A DNA stretch of 64,000 nucleotides from Candidatus Lumbricidiphila eiseniae (GCA_002529645.1 NAEP01000056.1:1-64000), one strand, 5' to 3'; counted from the stretch's first letter, positions 20,297 to 31,530 are shown. Numbers and translations: made by a program. Notes: a model not told the origin generated them from the letters alone.

Positions 20297-20372
20297 CCCG
20301 GTTGTCGCTGCTGAGTGAATGATCACCCTTTGGTGCCGTCTGAATCTTGACCCCTTCGGCACTCTTGGGAGG

Positions 20373-21632
20373 GTGATCGTTGTGGAAGATTGGGCGGAGA
20401 TCCGCCGGTTGTATTCGGGTGAGGGTTTGCCGATCAAGGAGATCGTTCGGCGGCTCGGGATCTCGCGGAACACCGTTCGTGCGGCGTTGCGGTCGGATCG
20501 GCCGCCGGAGTATCAGCGGCCGCCTGCGGGGTCGCTGGTGGACGCGTTCGAGCCGCAGATCCGGGTGTTGTTGGCGGAGTTCCCGCGGATGCCGGCGACG
20601 GTGATCGCGGAGCGGGTGGGCTGGCAGCATTCCGCGTCGATCTTCCGCGCGCGGGTGTCGGCGCTGCGACCGGAGTATCAGGGTGTCGACCCGGTGCAGA
20701 AGACCTCGTATCAGCCGGGCGAGATCGCGCAGTGTGATCTCTGGTTCCCTGAGACGCGGGTGTTCGTCGCGCCGGGCCAGGAGCGGATCCTGCCGGTGCT
20801 CGTGATGACGCTCGGGTTCTCGAGGACGATCCTCGCGACGATGATCCCGTCCCGGCAGGCGGGCGACATCCTCGAAGGGATGTGGTTGCTGATCGAGCAG
20901 ATCGGACGGGTCCCGAAGACGCTGGTCTGGGATCGGGAGGCCGCGATCGGCGGGAGCGGGAAGCTGACCACTCCGGCAGCCGCGTTCGCCGGCACTCTCA
21001 CTACCCGGATTCTGCTCGCCCCGGCCAGGGATCCGGAGTTCAAGGGCATGGTCGAACGCGCGAACGGCTATCTGGAGACGTCGTTTCTGCCCGGCCGGGT
21101 GTTCGCATCGCCAGCGGATTTCAACACGCAGCTGACCGGCTGGTTGGAGCGGGCGAACACGCGGCGGGTCCGGTCGATCGGCGCACGCCCGGTCGAGCTC
21201 GTCGACACGGATCGTCAGGGCATGCTCGCGCTGCCGCGGCTGGCTCCACAGACTGGGCTGCGGTTCCGGATTCGTCTCGCTCGGGATTATCACATCCGCG
21301 TCGACGGGAACGACTACTCCGCTGATCCCCGCCACATCGGCAAGAACATCGACGCGGTCGCGACGGGAACTATGGTCACGATCACCTGCGGCGGGGCGGT
21401 GATTGGCCGACACGAGCGCAGCTGGGGTCACCACCAGGTGCTCACCGATCCGGACCACAAGACCACGGCGGCGAAGCTGCGCACCGCCTACTACTCCCAC
21501 CGCCAGGCATCAACGCGCCGGCATCCGGATGGTCACCCGGTCGCGATCCGCGCGCTCTCGGACTACGACGCTCTCTTCGGCGTCGATTTCGATCCCACGT
21601 CCACCATCACCACAACGGAAGAAGCACGATGA
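20373..21632 (+). CDS. istA: IS21 transposase IstA
   Basis: EIRRLYSGEGLPIKEIVRRLGISRNTVRAALRSDRPPEYQRPPAGS...EIAQCDLWFPE; overlaps istB. Confidence 0.9.
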   Translation: MIVVEDWAEIRRLYSGEGLPIKEIVRRLGISRNTVRAALRSDRPPEYQRPPAGSLVDAFEPQIRVLLAEFPRMPATVIAERVGWQHSASIFRARVSALRPEYQGVDPVQKTSYQPGEIAQCDLWFPETRVFVAPGQERILPVLVMTLGFSRTILATMIPSRQAGDILEGMWLLIEQIGRVPKTLVWDREAAIGGSGKLTTPAAAFAGTLTTRILLAPARDPEFKGMVERANGYLETSFLPGRVFASPADFNTQLTGWLERANTRRVRSIGARPVELVDTDRQGMLALPRLAPQTGLRFRIRLARDYHIRVDGNDYSADPRHIGKNIDAVATGTMVTITCGGAVIGRHERSWGHHQVLTDPDHKTTAAKLRTAYYSHRQASTRRHPDGHPVAIRALSDYDALFGVDFDPTSTITTTEEAR

Positions 21633-22423
21633 CACCCACCGCGACGAAGACGACCGAGCAGATCTCTTCCAAGATCGCCTATCTCTCCCGGGCGCTAAAG
21701 ACCCCCACGATCGGGAGGGTCTGGGAAGACCTCGGCGGCAGGGCCCGCGAGGAGAACTGGTCACACGAGGAATACCTCGCCGCCGTCCTGGAGCGCCAGC
21801 TCGCCGACCGTGAGTCCGCGGGCACGACGATGCGGATCAGGACAGCGCATTTCCCGTCGATCAAGACGCTCGAGGACTTCAACCTCGACCACCTCCCGTC
21901 GCTGCGCAAGGATCTCCTCGCCCACCTGGCTACGAGCACGTTCGTCGCGAAGGCGGAGAACGTGATCTTGCTCGGCCCTCCGGGGATCGGGAAGACGCAC
22001 CTCGCAATTGGGCTCGGCGTCAAAGCCACCCAGGCCGGCTATTCCGTGCTCTTCGACACCGCGAACAACTGGATCGCGCGCCTTGCCGCCGCACACCACC
22101 AGGGGCAGCTCGAGACGGAGCTGAAGAAGATCCGCCGCTACAAACTCATCATCATCGATGAGATCGGCTACATCCCCTTCGATCAGGACGCCGCGAACCT
22201 GTTCTTCCAACTCGTCGCCTCCCGTTACAAGCAGGGCTCGATCATGGTCACCAGCAACCTGCCCTTCGGACGCTGGGGCGAGACATTCGGAGACGACGTC
22301 GTCGCGGCCGCGATGATCGACCGCCTCGTCCACCACTCCGAAGTCCTCACCCTCTCCGGAGACTCCTACCGCACCCACGGCCGCCGCGACCTCATCACCA
22401 AAGACCGCGCCGACAAAAACTGA
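21629..22423 (+). CDS. istB: IS21 helper ATPase IstB
   Basis: ENVILLGPPGIGKTHLAIGLGVKATQAGYSVLFDTANNW...IIIDEIGYIPFDQDAANLFFQLVASRY. Confidence 0.95.
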   Translation: MTPTATKTTEQISSKIAYLSRALKTPTIGRVWEDLGGRAREENWSHEEYLAAVLERQLADRESAGTTMRIRTAHFPSIKTLEDFNLDHLPSLRKDLLAHLATSTFVAKAENVILLGPPGIGKTHLAIGLGVKATQAGYSVLFDTANNWIARLAAAHHQGQLETELKKIRRYKLIIIDEIGYIPFDQDAANLFFQLVASRYKQGSIMVTSNLPFGRWGETFGDDVVAAAMIDRLVHHSEVLTLSGDSYRTHGRRDLITKDRADKN

Positions 22424-22475
22424 CCCCCGGGGGTCAAGATTCAAACGGCAAAAAGGGGCGAGAACTCACTCGGCG

Positions 22476-22961
22476 TTGACAAAGAACCTCGCCGACCAGG
22501 AACGCACCCTCGACGCCCACCTCGCTGACGCGATCACCCTCGACCAGCTCAAGACCCGGCAAAGCAAGCTCCGCGCCGAACTCGACACCATCGACGCGCG
22601 CCTCGCCGAGCACCACAATGACTACGCCGAAGCCCGCACCCACATCGGCGACTGCCTCGACCTCGCCGCCGACATAGCCCGCATCTACGCCGGATGTGAC
22701 GACCAGACCCGCAGGCTCTGCAACCAGGCCTTCTTCGTCAAGATCTACATCGACGAAGACCGCACCATCCGACCCGTCCTCGCCGAACCGTTCAATGTCA
22801 TCCTCGACCCCGACAAGGCCCGCGACGCCCATACTTGGCCAGCAGCCCACGCCACCGCAACGCAAGTGTCCGAAGTCCCAACACCATCCATTTGGCTGCA
22901 TGTTGGAACTTCGGACATTAAGTGCCCCTGGAGGGACTCGAACCCCCAACCTGCTCCTTAG
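22476..22961 (+). pseudogene. C-terminal fragment of a large serine recombinase
   Basis: DAITLDQLKTRQSKLRAELDTIDARLAEH...ARIYAGCDDQTRRLCNQAFFVKIYIDEDRTIRPVLAEPF; catalytic N-terminus missing left of the IS21; stop lies inside the tRNA. Confidence 0.75.
22867..22917. repeat. 17-bp near-perfect inverted repeat flush with tRNA-Arg 3' end
   Basis: tgtccgaagtcccaaca (22867-22883) / tgttggaacttcggaca (22901-22917), 16/17 paired. Confidence 0.8.
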
Positions 22962-22994
22962 GACGGAGTCGCTCTTCCATTGAGCTACAGAGGC
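22923..22994 (-). tRNA. tRNA-Arg(CCU)
   Basis: GCCTCTG TA GCTC AATGGAA GAGC G ACTCC GTCCTAA GGAGC AGGTT GGGGG TTCGAGT CCCTC CAGGGGC A; cloverleaf folds, anticodon CCT. Confidence 0.9.
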
Positions 22995-23081
22995 CCCATC
23001 CCAGCCAGTCGGGATGGCACACAGCCTGAGTTTACCCGAAGCATCCCCAATCTGCCCCACCGGGGCATCCGGAACGAACCC

Positions 23082-24137
23082 TTACCCGGGCGGCGGGTAC
23101 AGATACGTCGCGTCACTCGCAGCGATAGTTCGCCTGCCATAAGTGTGGTTGCTGCCCCAGTTGTACTCTTCGATATTGACGCTGCCGTCAGAATTGATCG
23201 CCTGCACGTAGGCGACGTGGTTATACGGGAACCACGCTACCGAGCCAACGATGGGCGTTGATGAAACCGGCCATCCGTGATGACGCCACGCACTAAGCCA
23301 CATGTACGCGCTGCCAGAGGCAAGATTGGCCCAAACGAAACGGAACGGAGGGCTGGTCGACCCGACATCCCGGTTGAGACGCCACGCAGCAAAGTCAACA
23401 CACTCGCGGTAGAAGTAATTGAGGGGGGAAAGCCCACCGCCATAAGTATCGGGCAGTTGGTCCCACCAGGGGTAGTCATCACCCGGAACATGCACCGTTG
23501 TCGCCCGAACTTGCTTAACCCGCTCGGCACGGGCGGCAGCCAGGCGAGCAGTTTCGGCGACCCGAGCGGCATGGTCCGCATCCGCCTTGGTGATGGCTGT
23601 GTACGAATCGCGGGAAATCGCAGGATCGGCCACTTGCCCCGACACGATCACCTCCTGCGCTTCCGCCACCGTGCGGTTAAAGTGGCTCGAGGATGCCGCG
23701 TTCGCCCCCACACCCGCACCCACCGCATAGGCCGGCAGCGCAAAAACCCCCACTAGTCCGGGGACGATTAAAAACGCTGTCACTGCCCGAATGGAGCGAC
23801 CCCGTCGGAGCGCTCCCGCCCTTGAGGTTGCCGCCGGTGTCGCTTTAACCGAGCGACCAGACCGCTGTGCCGACACAGTGTTTTCACGCCCCGCTGCAGC
23901 ACCCCCACGCCTCAAGACAGTGTCCGCACGCCCCGGCACAGCGTCCCCACACCCCGTTGCGGCACTCCCACGCCTCAAGACAGCACCCCCAGGCCCCGCC
24001 ACAATGTTTCCACGTCTCAATACAATACTCCCACCCGACACAATGTTTCCACGCGCCAACACAGTGCCCTCGCGCTCACGCAAACGTCGCTCAGCGCGCG
24101 TCTGCGGAATATCTGAACGCACTTGGTCGTGACTCAC
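23082..24137 (-). CDS. CHAP-domain peptidoglycan hydrolase with N-terminal 7-aa repeats
   Basis: C-terminus YFYRECVDFAAWRLNRDVG...PIVGSVAWFPYNHVAYVQAINSDGSVNIEEYNW; TM segment upstream. Confidence 0.8.
   Translation of the reverse strand: MSHDQVRSDIPQTRAERRLREREGTVLARGNIVSGGSIVLRRGNIVAGPGGAVLRRGSAATGCGDAVPGRADTVLRRGGAAAGRENTVSAQRSGRSVKATPAATSRAGALRRGRSIRAVTAFLIVPGLVGVFALPAYAVGAGVGANAASSSHFNRTVAEAQEVIVSGQVADPAISRDSYTAITKADADHAARVAETARLAAARAERVKQVRATTVHVPGDDYPWWDQLPDTYGGGLSPLNYFYRECVDFAAWRLNRDVGSTSPPFRFVWANLASGSAYMWLSAWRHHGWPVSSTPIVGSVAWFPYNHVAYVQAINSDGSVNIEEYNWGSNHTYGRRTIAASDATYLYPPPG
23881..24070 (-). repeat. Degenerate 21-bp minisatellite inside the CHAP gene (about 9 units)
   Basis: cacgcctcaagacagtgtccg-like 21-nt units encoding (VLRRGNI/VAGPGGA/VLRRGSA/ATGCGDA...). 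Confidence 0.75.
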
Positions 24138-24215
24138 GACACCTCCGACATAGCACCCACGAATTGAACCCCGCGTACCACCCTAGGCCACCCGCGGGGT
24201 GTTACGCCAGGGGCA

Positions 24216-24713
24216 TTACGCCGCAGCCACGAGATACTCGTCCCATTCCGGCACGGATGCCTCATACCCGCGCACCACCCAGCCGCGAGCCCCCGGCACC
24301 GTCGGCGTCCACCGTAACTGCCAACCCATTTCCGCCGGAGTGCGGTTGCCCTTCGCGTTGTTGCACCGCTGACAGCACGCGACGAGGTTCTCCCACGTGT
24401 CCTTCCCACCACGGGAACGGGGCAGAACGTGATCGATGGTCATCGCACTGCGACCACAGTACGCACAACGGTGTTCGTCGCGTCGAAGCACTCCGCGCCG
24501 ACTCACAGGCACCCGGTGCAGGCGGGGCATCCGCACATATCGGGTGAGCAGGATAACACTCGGTCGGTCCCACGTGCCGTTGGCCGCGTGAACGGGGTGT
24601 GCTTCATCGGTGTGCACGACAACGGCCCGCTGGTTCATAACGAGCACAAGCGCACGTCTGAAGGAGATAACTGCGAGCGGCTCATATCCGGCGTTGAGGA
24701 CGAGGGTACGCAT
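24216..24713 (-). CDS. HNH endonuclease family protein
   Basis: CAYCGRSAMTIDHVLPRSRGGKDTWENLVACCQRCNNAKGNRTPAEMGW. Confidence 0.9.
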   Translation of the reverse strand: MRTLVLNAGYEPLAVISFRRALVLVMNQRAVVVHTDEAHPVHAANGTWDRPSVILLTRYVRMPRLHRVPVSRRGVLRRDEHRCAYCGRSAMTIDHVLPRSRGGKDTWENLVACCQRCNNAKGNRTPAEMGWQLRWTPTVPGARGWVVRGYEASVPEWDEYLVAAA

Positions 24714-24796
24714 GAGTGCCTTTCAATCTGGGCTAGATGGCTTCCAGCCGCGTGACAGGGGTATCGCACCGCGACGTCCGAACAGGTTCCGGGCAT

Positions 24797-24827
24797 AAAA
24801 AAGGCGCTGTCGTAGTGACAGCGCCTT
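24797..24827 (-). terminator. Rho-independent terminator (minus strand)
   Basis: aaggcgctgtc-gtagt-gacagcgcctt stem with T6 tract on the minus strand. Confidence 0.75.
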
Positions 24828-25045
24828 GGTGCGCGGTAATCGCGCAGCCAGTGCTCAGTCGACAACTGTGCCGCTGGTGAAAGGACGCGCGCACATCCGT
24901 GGAGTGGATGTCTCGTGTCTGAACCATTGGGCCTCCCGTCCGGGTTAATCGGGTGCGTCACGTTCAAGCCTAGGACACACGCCGCTGTCTTTCTTAACGC
25001 GGCTCGCCACACCGCGTCGCACACCACTTATCCCACACAGTCTGG

Positions 25046-25918
25046 TTAGATTCCGAGCCGCACGATCCGGTATTCCGTCCAGATCGGTTGAATCCGCACG
25101 GATGACCCGGCGTAGGGTGCGTGGAGAATCATCCCCTCTCCGGCGTAAATGCCGTCGTGTCCGGCCATGATCACGAGATCGCCCGGGCGGGCGTCCGCAG
25201 GTGAGATCGCCCTCCCCGCAGCGCCCTGTTCCGCAGACGAGTGCGGCAGGCTGATCCCAAACTGCGCGTACACGTACATGACAAAGCCCGAACAGTCGAA
25301 ACCGGCTGGCGAATCGCCACCGTACGCGTAGGGTGCCCCGATGTAAGACTTTGCGACGCTGAAAACATGGTCGAGACTGAACGCCGGATACGGCGGGTTG
25401 ACAAGGATGGCACCAACGGATGGCCCGGAGCGCGCCACCACCGCGCGCTGCTGCTCGGCAACCGCGCGCTCCTGCTCGGCACGGACGTCGGCACCGGACA
25501 CCACGGAGTATCCATCTTGCGCCGCCACCGCCGTGATGACATCGGAAGCGACTTCAAGCGTCTGGGCGCCGGTTCTCAGAAGGTGTGCAACCCCAAACTC
25601 TTGGCTGGAATTGGCCGTGGGCAGCGCAGCATATGCGGGGAGGGCAACAGTACCCAACAGTGCCACCGTGACTCCCATGGCGAGCACACTGGCGAGGTTT
25701 CCACGGCGAAGCCGCAGAGAATGAGAGCCAGAGGCCGACGGTGTTGTTGTGACGCCGGCGGCGGAACGAGGGGCTGGTACAGTCCAACTCGCGGTCGCTA
25801 TCGCCCGTGCCGCAGCGTAGACGGAACGAGTTCCCGCAGCGACACGACGCACCGCTGTCTGCCTCTTACGAACCTTCCAACCAACCACACTAACAACCTC
25901 CGTAAGCCCGGCAACCAC
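25046..25918 (-). CDS. NlpC/P60 family cell-wall hydrolase
   Basis: SLDHVFSVAKSYIGAPYAYGGDSPAGFDCSGFVMYVYAQFGISLPHSSAEQGAAGRAISPADARPGDLVIMAGHDGIYAGEGMILHAPYAG. Confidence 0.9.
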   Translation of the reverse strand: MVAGLTEVVSVVGWKVRKRQTAVRRVAAGTRSVYAAARAIATASWTVPAPRSAAGVTTTPSASGSHSLRLRRGNLASVLAMGVTVALLGTVALPAYAALPTANSSQEFGVAHLLRTGAQTLEVASDVITAVAAQDGYSVVSGADVRAEQERAVAEQQRAVVARSGPSVGAILVNPPYPAFSLDHVFSVAKSYIGAPYAYGGDSPAGFDCSGFVMYVYAQFGISLPHSSAEQGAAGRAISPADARPGDLVIMAGHDGIYAGEGMILHAPYAGSSVRIQPIWTEYRIVRLGI

Positions 25919-26163
25919 GTGCCGCCCGACCTGGATTTCGCGAAGAAAACGCGCTACGGATTCTCATATCGAGCGGTCGGCGCATAGCTTTCTCGATACC
26001 GGAGCGCCGCGGGTGGGTGCAGCGACCCGAACGAACGTACAGGAAACCTATTGCTTTGTCACATCACGCACCGATTACCCCGCGCCCCGACACAAGACCC
26101 GAGTGCCCGTTTACACTCCGGTAAGCGCCCCGATCACACTCCGACAGCACTCCGATTGCGCGG

Positions 26164-26856
26164 CTACTGGGCGAGGAAAATGTGACTCGCCGACTCGTCC
26201 GAAACATCCAAGGAAGCGGCAGTCGCCACGGCCTGTATCTGGATGTCCCGACCAGCCCGGCTGGCCACCACCAGTGCGCCCGGCACTACCCCCACCCGTC
26301 GAAAATTGGCGAGCAATTCCGGTGCGAACTGCACAGGCTCGCCCAGTCGACGAACAGTGCCTGTGACCGGCGCATCAGCCGCGGTGACCGCCGTGAGGAT
26401 ACTCACAACGCCGGTCATAAACGGCTCTGACGGCGACATCCCGAGCTGATCGAGCCCCGGAATTGGATTGCCGTAGGGCGATTCCCGCGGGTGGTCAAGA
26501 ATTGCAACAAGGCGTCGCTCAACCTGCTCACTCATGACGTGCTCCCAGCGGCACGCTTCCTCGTGCACAAGTTCCCAGTCCAAGCCAATAATGTCAGCGA
26601 GGAGCCGTTCGGCGAGACGATGCTTGCGCATGACGCTGACCGCCTTCGCACGACCAACGGGCGTCAGTTCGAGATGCCGATCCTCCGACACCACAACGAG
26701 CCCGTCGCGCTCCATACGCGAGACCGTCTGGGACACGGTGGGCCCGGAGTGCCCGAGCCGCTCCGAGATACGGGCGCGCAGCGGAACAATGTCCTCCTCC
26801 TCCAGGTCGAGGATGGTGCGGAGATACATTTCCGTCGTGTCAATAAGATCGGTCAT
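26164..26856 (-). CDS. DtxR/IdeR-family metal-dependent regulator
   Basis: [53 protein letters not shown]...[17 protein letters not shown]. Confidence 0.9.
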   Translation of the reverse strand: MTDLIDTTEMYLRTILDLEEEDIVPLRARISERLGHSGPTVSQTVSRMERDGLVVVSEDRHLELTPVGRAKAVSVMRKHRLAERLLADIIGLDWELVHEEACRWEHVMSEQVERRLVAILDHPRESPYGNPIPGLDQLGMSPSEPFMTGVVSILTAVTAADAPVTGTVRRLGEPVQFAPELLANFRRVGVVPGALVVASRAGRDIQIQAVATAASLDVSDESASHIFLAQ

Positions 26857-27094
26857 ACACATCACCTCCCGCAATCACGCACTGTACCCTCAGCCTACCG
26901 GCAAGCTCTCGGCCACACTGCCCGGCGACATCCCGATCAGTAGAGTCGAATTTCGCACCACAAACTCGAATGCCCCGCCGAATCAACCGAACAGCTTTTG
27001 ATCAGGAGGTCACAAATTGTCGCTCTGAGCATACGTGTGCGACACACTGTGACCTCTCGATGGCTGATGAGCGCGGGAGCGTCGAGACCGATGA

Positions 27095-28279
<1,185 letters not shown>

Positions 28280-28282
28280 GGG

Positions 28283-29143
28283 TTAGGGCACGTCCTGATC
28301 GAGCAGCATGACGAATGGGATGACTCCGACCGCCGCTACTTCGGCGGGCACTCCATGCAACTGCTCCAGGCCGAACCCAAGGAGGTGACCATCCCCGGAC
28401 CCACTGCGGCAGTCGCCCCGGCCGCACGAATGGTGCGAATCGCCCCCCAATGCCTCGTTCCACAGCGGCAGCCATCTGGCCAATCTCCTCCTGGTTCCGG
28501 AGGGCCAATTTTTGCATTCGGCCTCCCAGAACGAGTGCAGTAACACCAGACAAGGTCAACACAGCGAGCACAGTAAGCAACAGTGGAAAGTCGATAGAGA
28601 TCAGTACTACTACGGCTCCGACTATGACGATGATTGAGCCGAGCAGCTCAATCACCCCAGAGGTAATCACCGCCCGCAACATTGTCGTGTCTGTCCCGAC
28701 GCGAGATACGAGGTCGCCACTTCTCCGAACGTCATAATCACGGATCGGAAGGTGGAAGAGCTTACGAATGATCTCAGAACGAGCACTGAAGACCGTTCTC
28801 TCGGCCGCACGATAGAGCTCGTATTGTGCTGTACGCCCGTTAGAACCGCGACCACGATGAGCAGGACTGCTAGGAGAATAATTAGTGAAACCGAGATCTG
28901 TCCCGTGTCGTGAACCTCTTGGACCAGCTGCTGCGTGAGCAGGGGCTGCACCAGGGAGGTTGCTGCAGATATCAGCGACAAGACAGCCAGGAAGATCAAG
29001 GCATAACGCTGTGGTTTGAGGTAGGGCCACAGGTCCTTCAGACGGGTGTGAAGGAGGCTGGATGAGTCGGTTATCGTATTTCCAAGATTGTTTGGATATG
29101 AGACCGCGACCCACCGGCAACTGGTATGAGGACGGTAGTGCAC
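28283..29143 (-). pseudogene. ABC exporter transmembrane domain, frameshifted and lacking the ATPase
   Basis: Two frames: DLWPYLKPQRYALIFLAVLSLISAATSLVQPLLTQQLVQEV... then ERTVFSARSEIIRKLFHLPIRDYDVRRSGDLVSRVGTDTTMLRAVITSG...; no Walker motifs follow. Confidence 0.75.
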
Positions 29144-30435
29144 ATGGCAGCAAGGGCAGTTGCTGCTACGGTGAGCGTGAGGGTGGGGTCCAGGGTGAAG
29201 ACAGTGGTCGGCGCAGTTGCGCGGAATGCGAGCCAGGTGACGCCTGTGGTGATCCCGCCAACGAGCAGGCCCAGCAGTAGCGCTGTTGTGGCATAGATGA
29301 TGGCTTCGAATACAGCTGTGATCAGGATGGCTGAGGGAGCCGTGCCGACCGCCCGAAGAAGCGCGTACTCCCGGGTCCGAACATCATTGCTCATGAATAT
29401 GGTTGCGGCAGCTGCGATGCCCGCAAGGATGAGCGGCGCACCGAATACCGCTACGGTGGACCACACATCCTGCTCTGTTCCTGATAAGCCCGAGGTGCGC
29501 CGTGCGCTCTGGAAGGTCGCAAAGACACCTGAGTAGGTGGTGACGAGTCCAGTGCCGACCATGACGGGCGTCACAGTGGTGGTGGTTTGCCTCACGCGAG
29601 AGAGGCATGCCTTACGGGCAAGATGCCAGGTCACAGACCACGTGGGACGGATCAAGGCTGTCCAACACCGAACAACCGAAGGGACTACGAGAGGAGCAGC
29701 TGCCGCTATCGCAACCGTGATGAATAGCCCGAGAGTGAGCCCATTGCTACCGATTCCTGCAACGGGCACAGAGTGTAGCGCAACCCCCAGGGCGATGCTT
29801 ATTCCGGTCGCAGTGATGATGATAACCCAGCGAACAGCACCCGCTCGTGCTCGTACCGTTTCTTGCTCGCGGAGTGCCTCAACGGGTGCCACTGTGCTGG
29901 CTTTCCTAGCTGCCCGGAGACCCCCCAGTAAGGCGAGCGCGATCGTAGTTACCAGAACGACACTGATCCCGACAAAGCCGAGTTGGACTTCTACCCCTCG
30001 CAGCGTGGATTCTCTGTGCGCGAGACTGTGAAAGAGGGAGGGTGTGACGAGCCACCCCAGAAATATGCCGCAGCCCGCACCTACGCACCCCAATATCGCC
30101 AATTGGATAAGGATCACTCGAGTGATCTGGTCGGGAGATACACCGACTACCTGCCACAGTGCGTAGTTTCTGCGCTGCAACGAAACCGCAAGACCGGAAA
30201 CAGAGAGGAGAACGATGACAGTTGTGACCGATCCGAGCACGGCTGGCATGGTGACGAATCCGATAAGACCCTCGAAGGCAGAGTCATCGATCTCACCGAT
30301 CGAATAAGCAGATACTGCCGTCGTGAGAAAAGTGGCTACTACACCGAGGATCGCGGCAGAAGCTATTACCACCAGGAATGATCCACACCAAAGACGGAAA
30401 TTGGATAGCAGATCCCGGAATATGAGCGTTCGCAC
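29071..30435 (-). CDS. FtsX/MacB-like ABC permease
   Basis: TLIFRDLLSNFRLWCGSFLVVIASAAILGVVATFL...NYALWQVVGVSPDQITRVILIQLAILG...REYALLRAVGTAPSAIL. Confidence 0.85.
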   Translation of the reverse strand: MRTLIFRDLLSNFRLWCGSFLVVIASAAILGVVATFLTTAVSAYSIGEIDDSAFEGLIGFVTMPAVLGSVTTVIVLLSVSGLAVSLQRRNYALWQVVGVSPDQITRVILIQLAILGCVGAGCGIFLGWLVTPSLFHSLAHRESTLRGVEVQLGFVGISVVLVTTIALALLGGLRAARKASTVAPVEALREQETVRARAGAVRWVIIITATGISIALGVALHSVPVAGIGSNGLTLGLFITVAIAAAAPLVVPSVVRCWTALIRPTWSVTWHLARKACLSRVRQTTTTVTPVMVGTGLVTTYSGVFATFQSARRTSGLSGTEQDVWSTVAVFGAPLILAGIAAAATIFMSNDVRTREYALLRAVGTAPSAILITAVFEAIIYATTALLLGLLVGGITTGVTWLAFRATAPTTVFTLDPTLTLTVAATALAAMCTTVLIPVAGGSRSHIQTILEIR

Positions 30436-30442
30436 GGGCCGC

Positions 30443-31201
30443 CTACCGGAGATCAATCGAGGGTGCAGCGGCTTTTGCTTCCGACAGCGAAGTGAGGATC
30501 TTCTCTGGCGATGGTGTGTGCAGTTCTGTGTGGATACGTCCATCGACGAGCACAAGGACACGGTCTGCGCTCGCAGCGTAGTCAAGCTCGTGTGTCACAA
30601 CAACAACTGAGCGTCGGCCATCCTCGGGAATACGTCTAAGCAGCGTCATGATAGAGGAACCTGTCTGGGCGTCGAGAGCCCCGGTGGGCTCATCTGCGAA
30701 AACAAGATCAGGCTTTGTGGCAAGTGCTCGCGCAATCGCAACACGCTGCTGTTGACCCCCCGAAAGTTGTGAAGAAAATAGATCACCCTGTTTTACAAGA
30801 TCCACATTCTCAAGCGCCCGAGCAATATCGCTCTCGCCAATAGCTCGGTGGGCAAGTTGTGTGGGAAGAGCAATATTCTCTCTAGCTGTCAGCGAAGAAA
30901 TCAGATTGTAGTTCTGGAAGATGAATCCGATGTGCTCTCGACGGAGTCTCGCCAGTTGGGATCGACTCAGCTCGCCTATCTCGCGTCCAAGCAACGCCAC
31001 GGAGCCAGCTGAGATCGGATCCAACCCGGAAAGACAGTAAAGCAACGTCGACTTCCCGGAACCAGAGGGCCCGACAATAGCGACCACCTCTCCTCGCCTC
31101 ACTGTGAGACTTATGCCATTCAGCACGGGAACAGATGTCGCCCGATGCCCCGGAACGAAGCTCTTGCGGACACCGCTGGCTCTCAGCAGAGTATCTGACA
31201 T
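30443..31201 (-). CDS. LolD/MacB-type ABC ATPase
   Basis: IVGPSGSGKSTLLYCLSGLDPISAG...SSQLSGGQQQRVAIARALATKPDLVFADEPTGALD. Confidence 0.95.
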   Translation of the reverse strand: MSDTLLRASGVRKSFVPGHRATSVPVLNGISLTVRRGEVVAIVGPSGSGKSTLLYCLSGLDPISAGSVALLGREIGELSRSQLARLRREHIGFIFQNYNLISSLTARENIALPTQLAHRAIGESDIARALENVDLVKQGDLFSSQLSGGQQQRVAIARALATKPDLVFADEPTGALDAQTGSSIMTLLRRIPEDGRRSVVVVTHELDYAASADRVLVLVDGRIHTELHTPSPEKILTSLSEAKAAAPSIDLR

Positions 31202-31229
31202 CGAGACAATACCTCTCTAGCTATACCCC

Positions 31230-31530
31230 TGAGCGCGCTCATCCCGAGCAGACCGGAAACGCGACCCACCACGCTTGCCAGGTTCGGATGCTCGGGCTTC
31301 GCCTCATCAAGCATCCTGAGCACACACTCGCGCATCTCGGGTGAATACTTCCCATTCATCACGTTCCATCCTCGCTTCAAGAACCGAACAAAACCAGTCC
31401 AATTCATTCTGGTTCAACAACACCCACTTGTTCCGGTGTATCTCCCGCGACACCGTGGACGCAGACCGACCCACATGAGCAGCGATCTGCCCAACAGACC
31501 ACCCGGCGTCCACACCTTTCTCGATCTGAG
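31230..31530 (-). pseudogene. Patchwork of IS3 orfA and IS30 N-terminal transposase fragments
   Basis: MNGKYSPEMRECVLRMLDEAKPEHPNLASVVGRVSGLLGMS (IS3 OrfA-like) next to GWSVGQIAAHVGRSASTVSREIHRN (IS30 HTH). Confidence 0.7.

Larger units (their letters stand above)
20325..22458 (+). mobile_element. IS21-family element (istA/istB) with imperfect terminal inverted repeats
   Basis: IRL accctttggtgccgtctgaatcttgacccc (20325-20354) vs IRR gggggtcaagattcaaacggcaaaaagggg (22429-22458). Confidence 0.85.

Noticed and set aside
25430-25485. accgcgcgctgctgctcggca repeats in the NlpC/P60 gene
   Set aside because: Coding 21-bp repeat for an AEQ(E/Q)RAV coiled-coil segment; not CRISPR-like.
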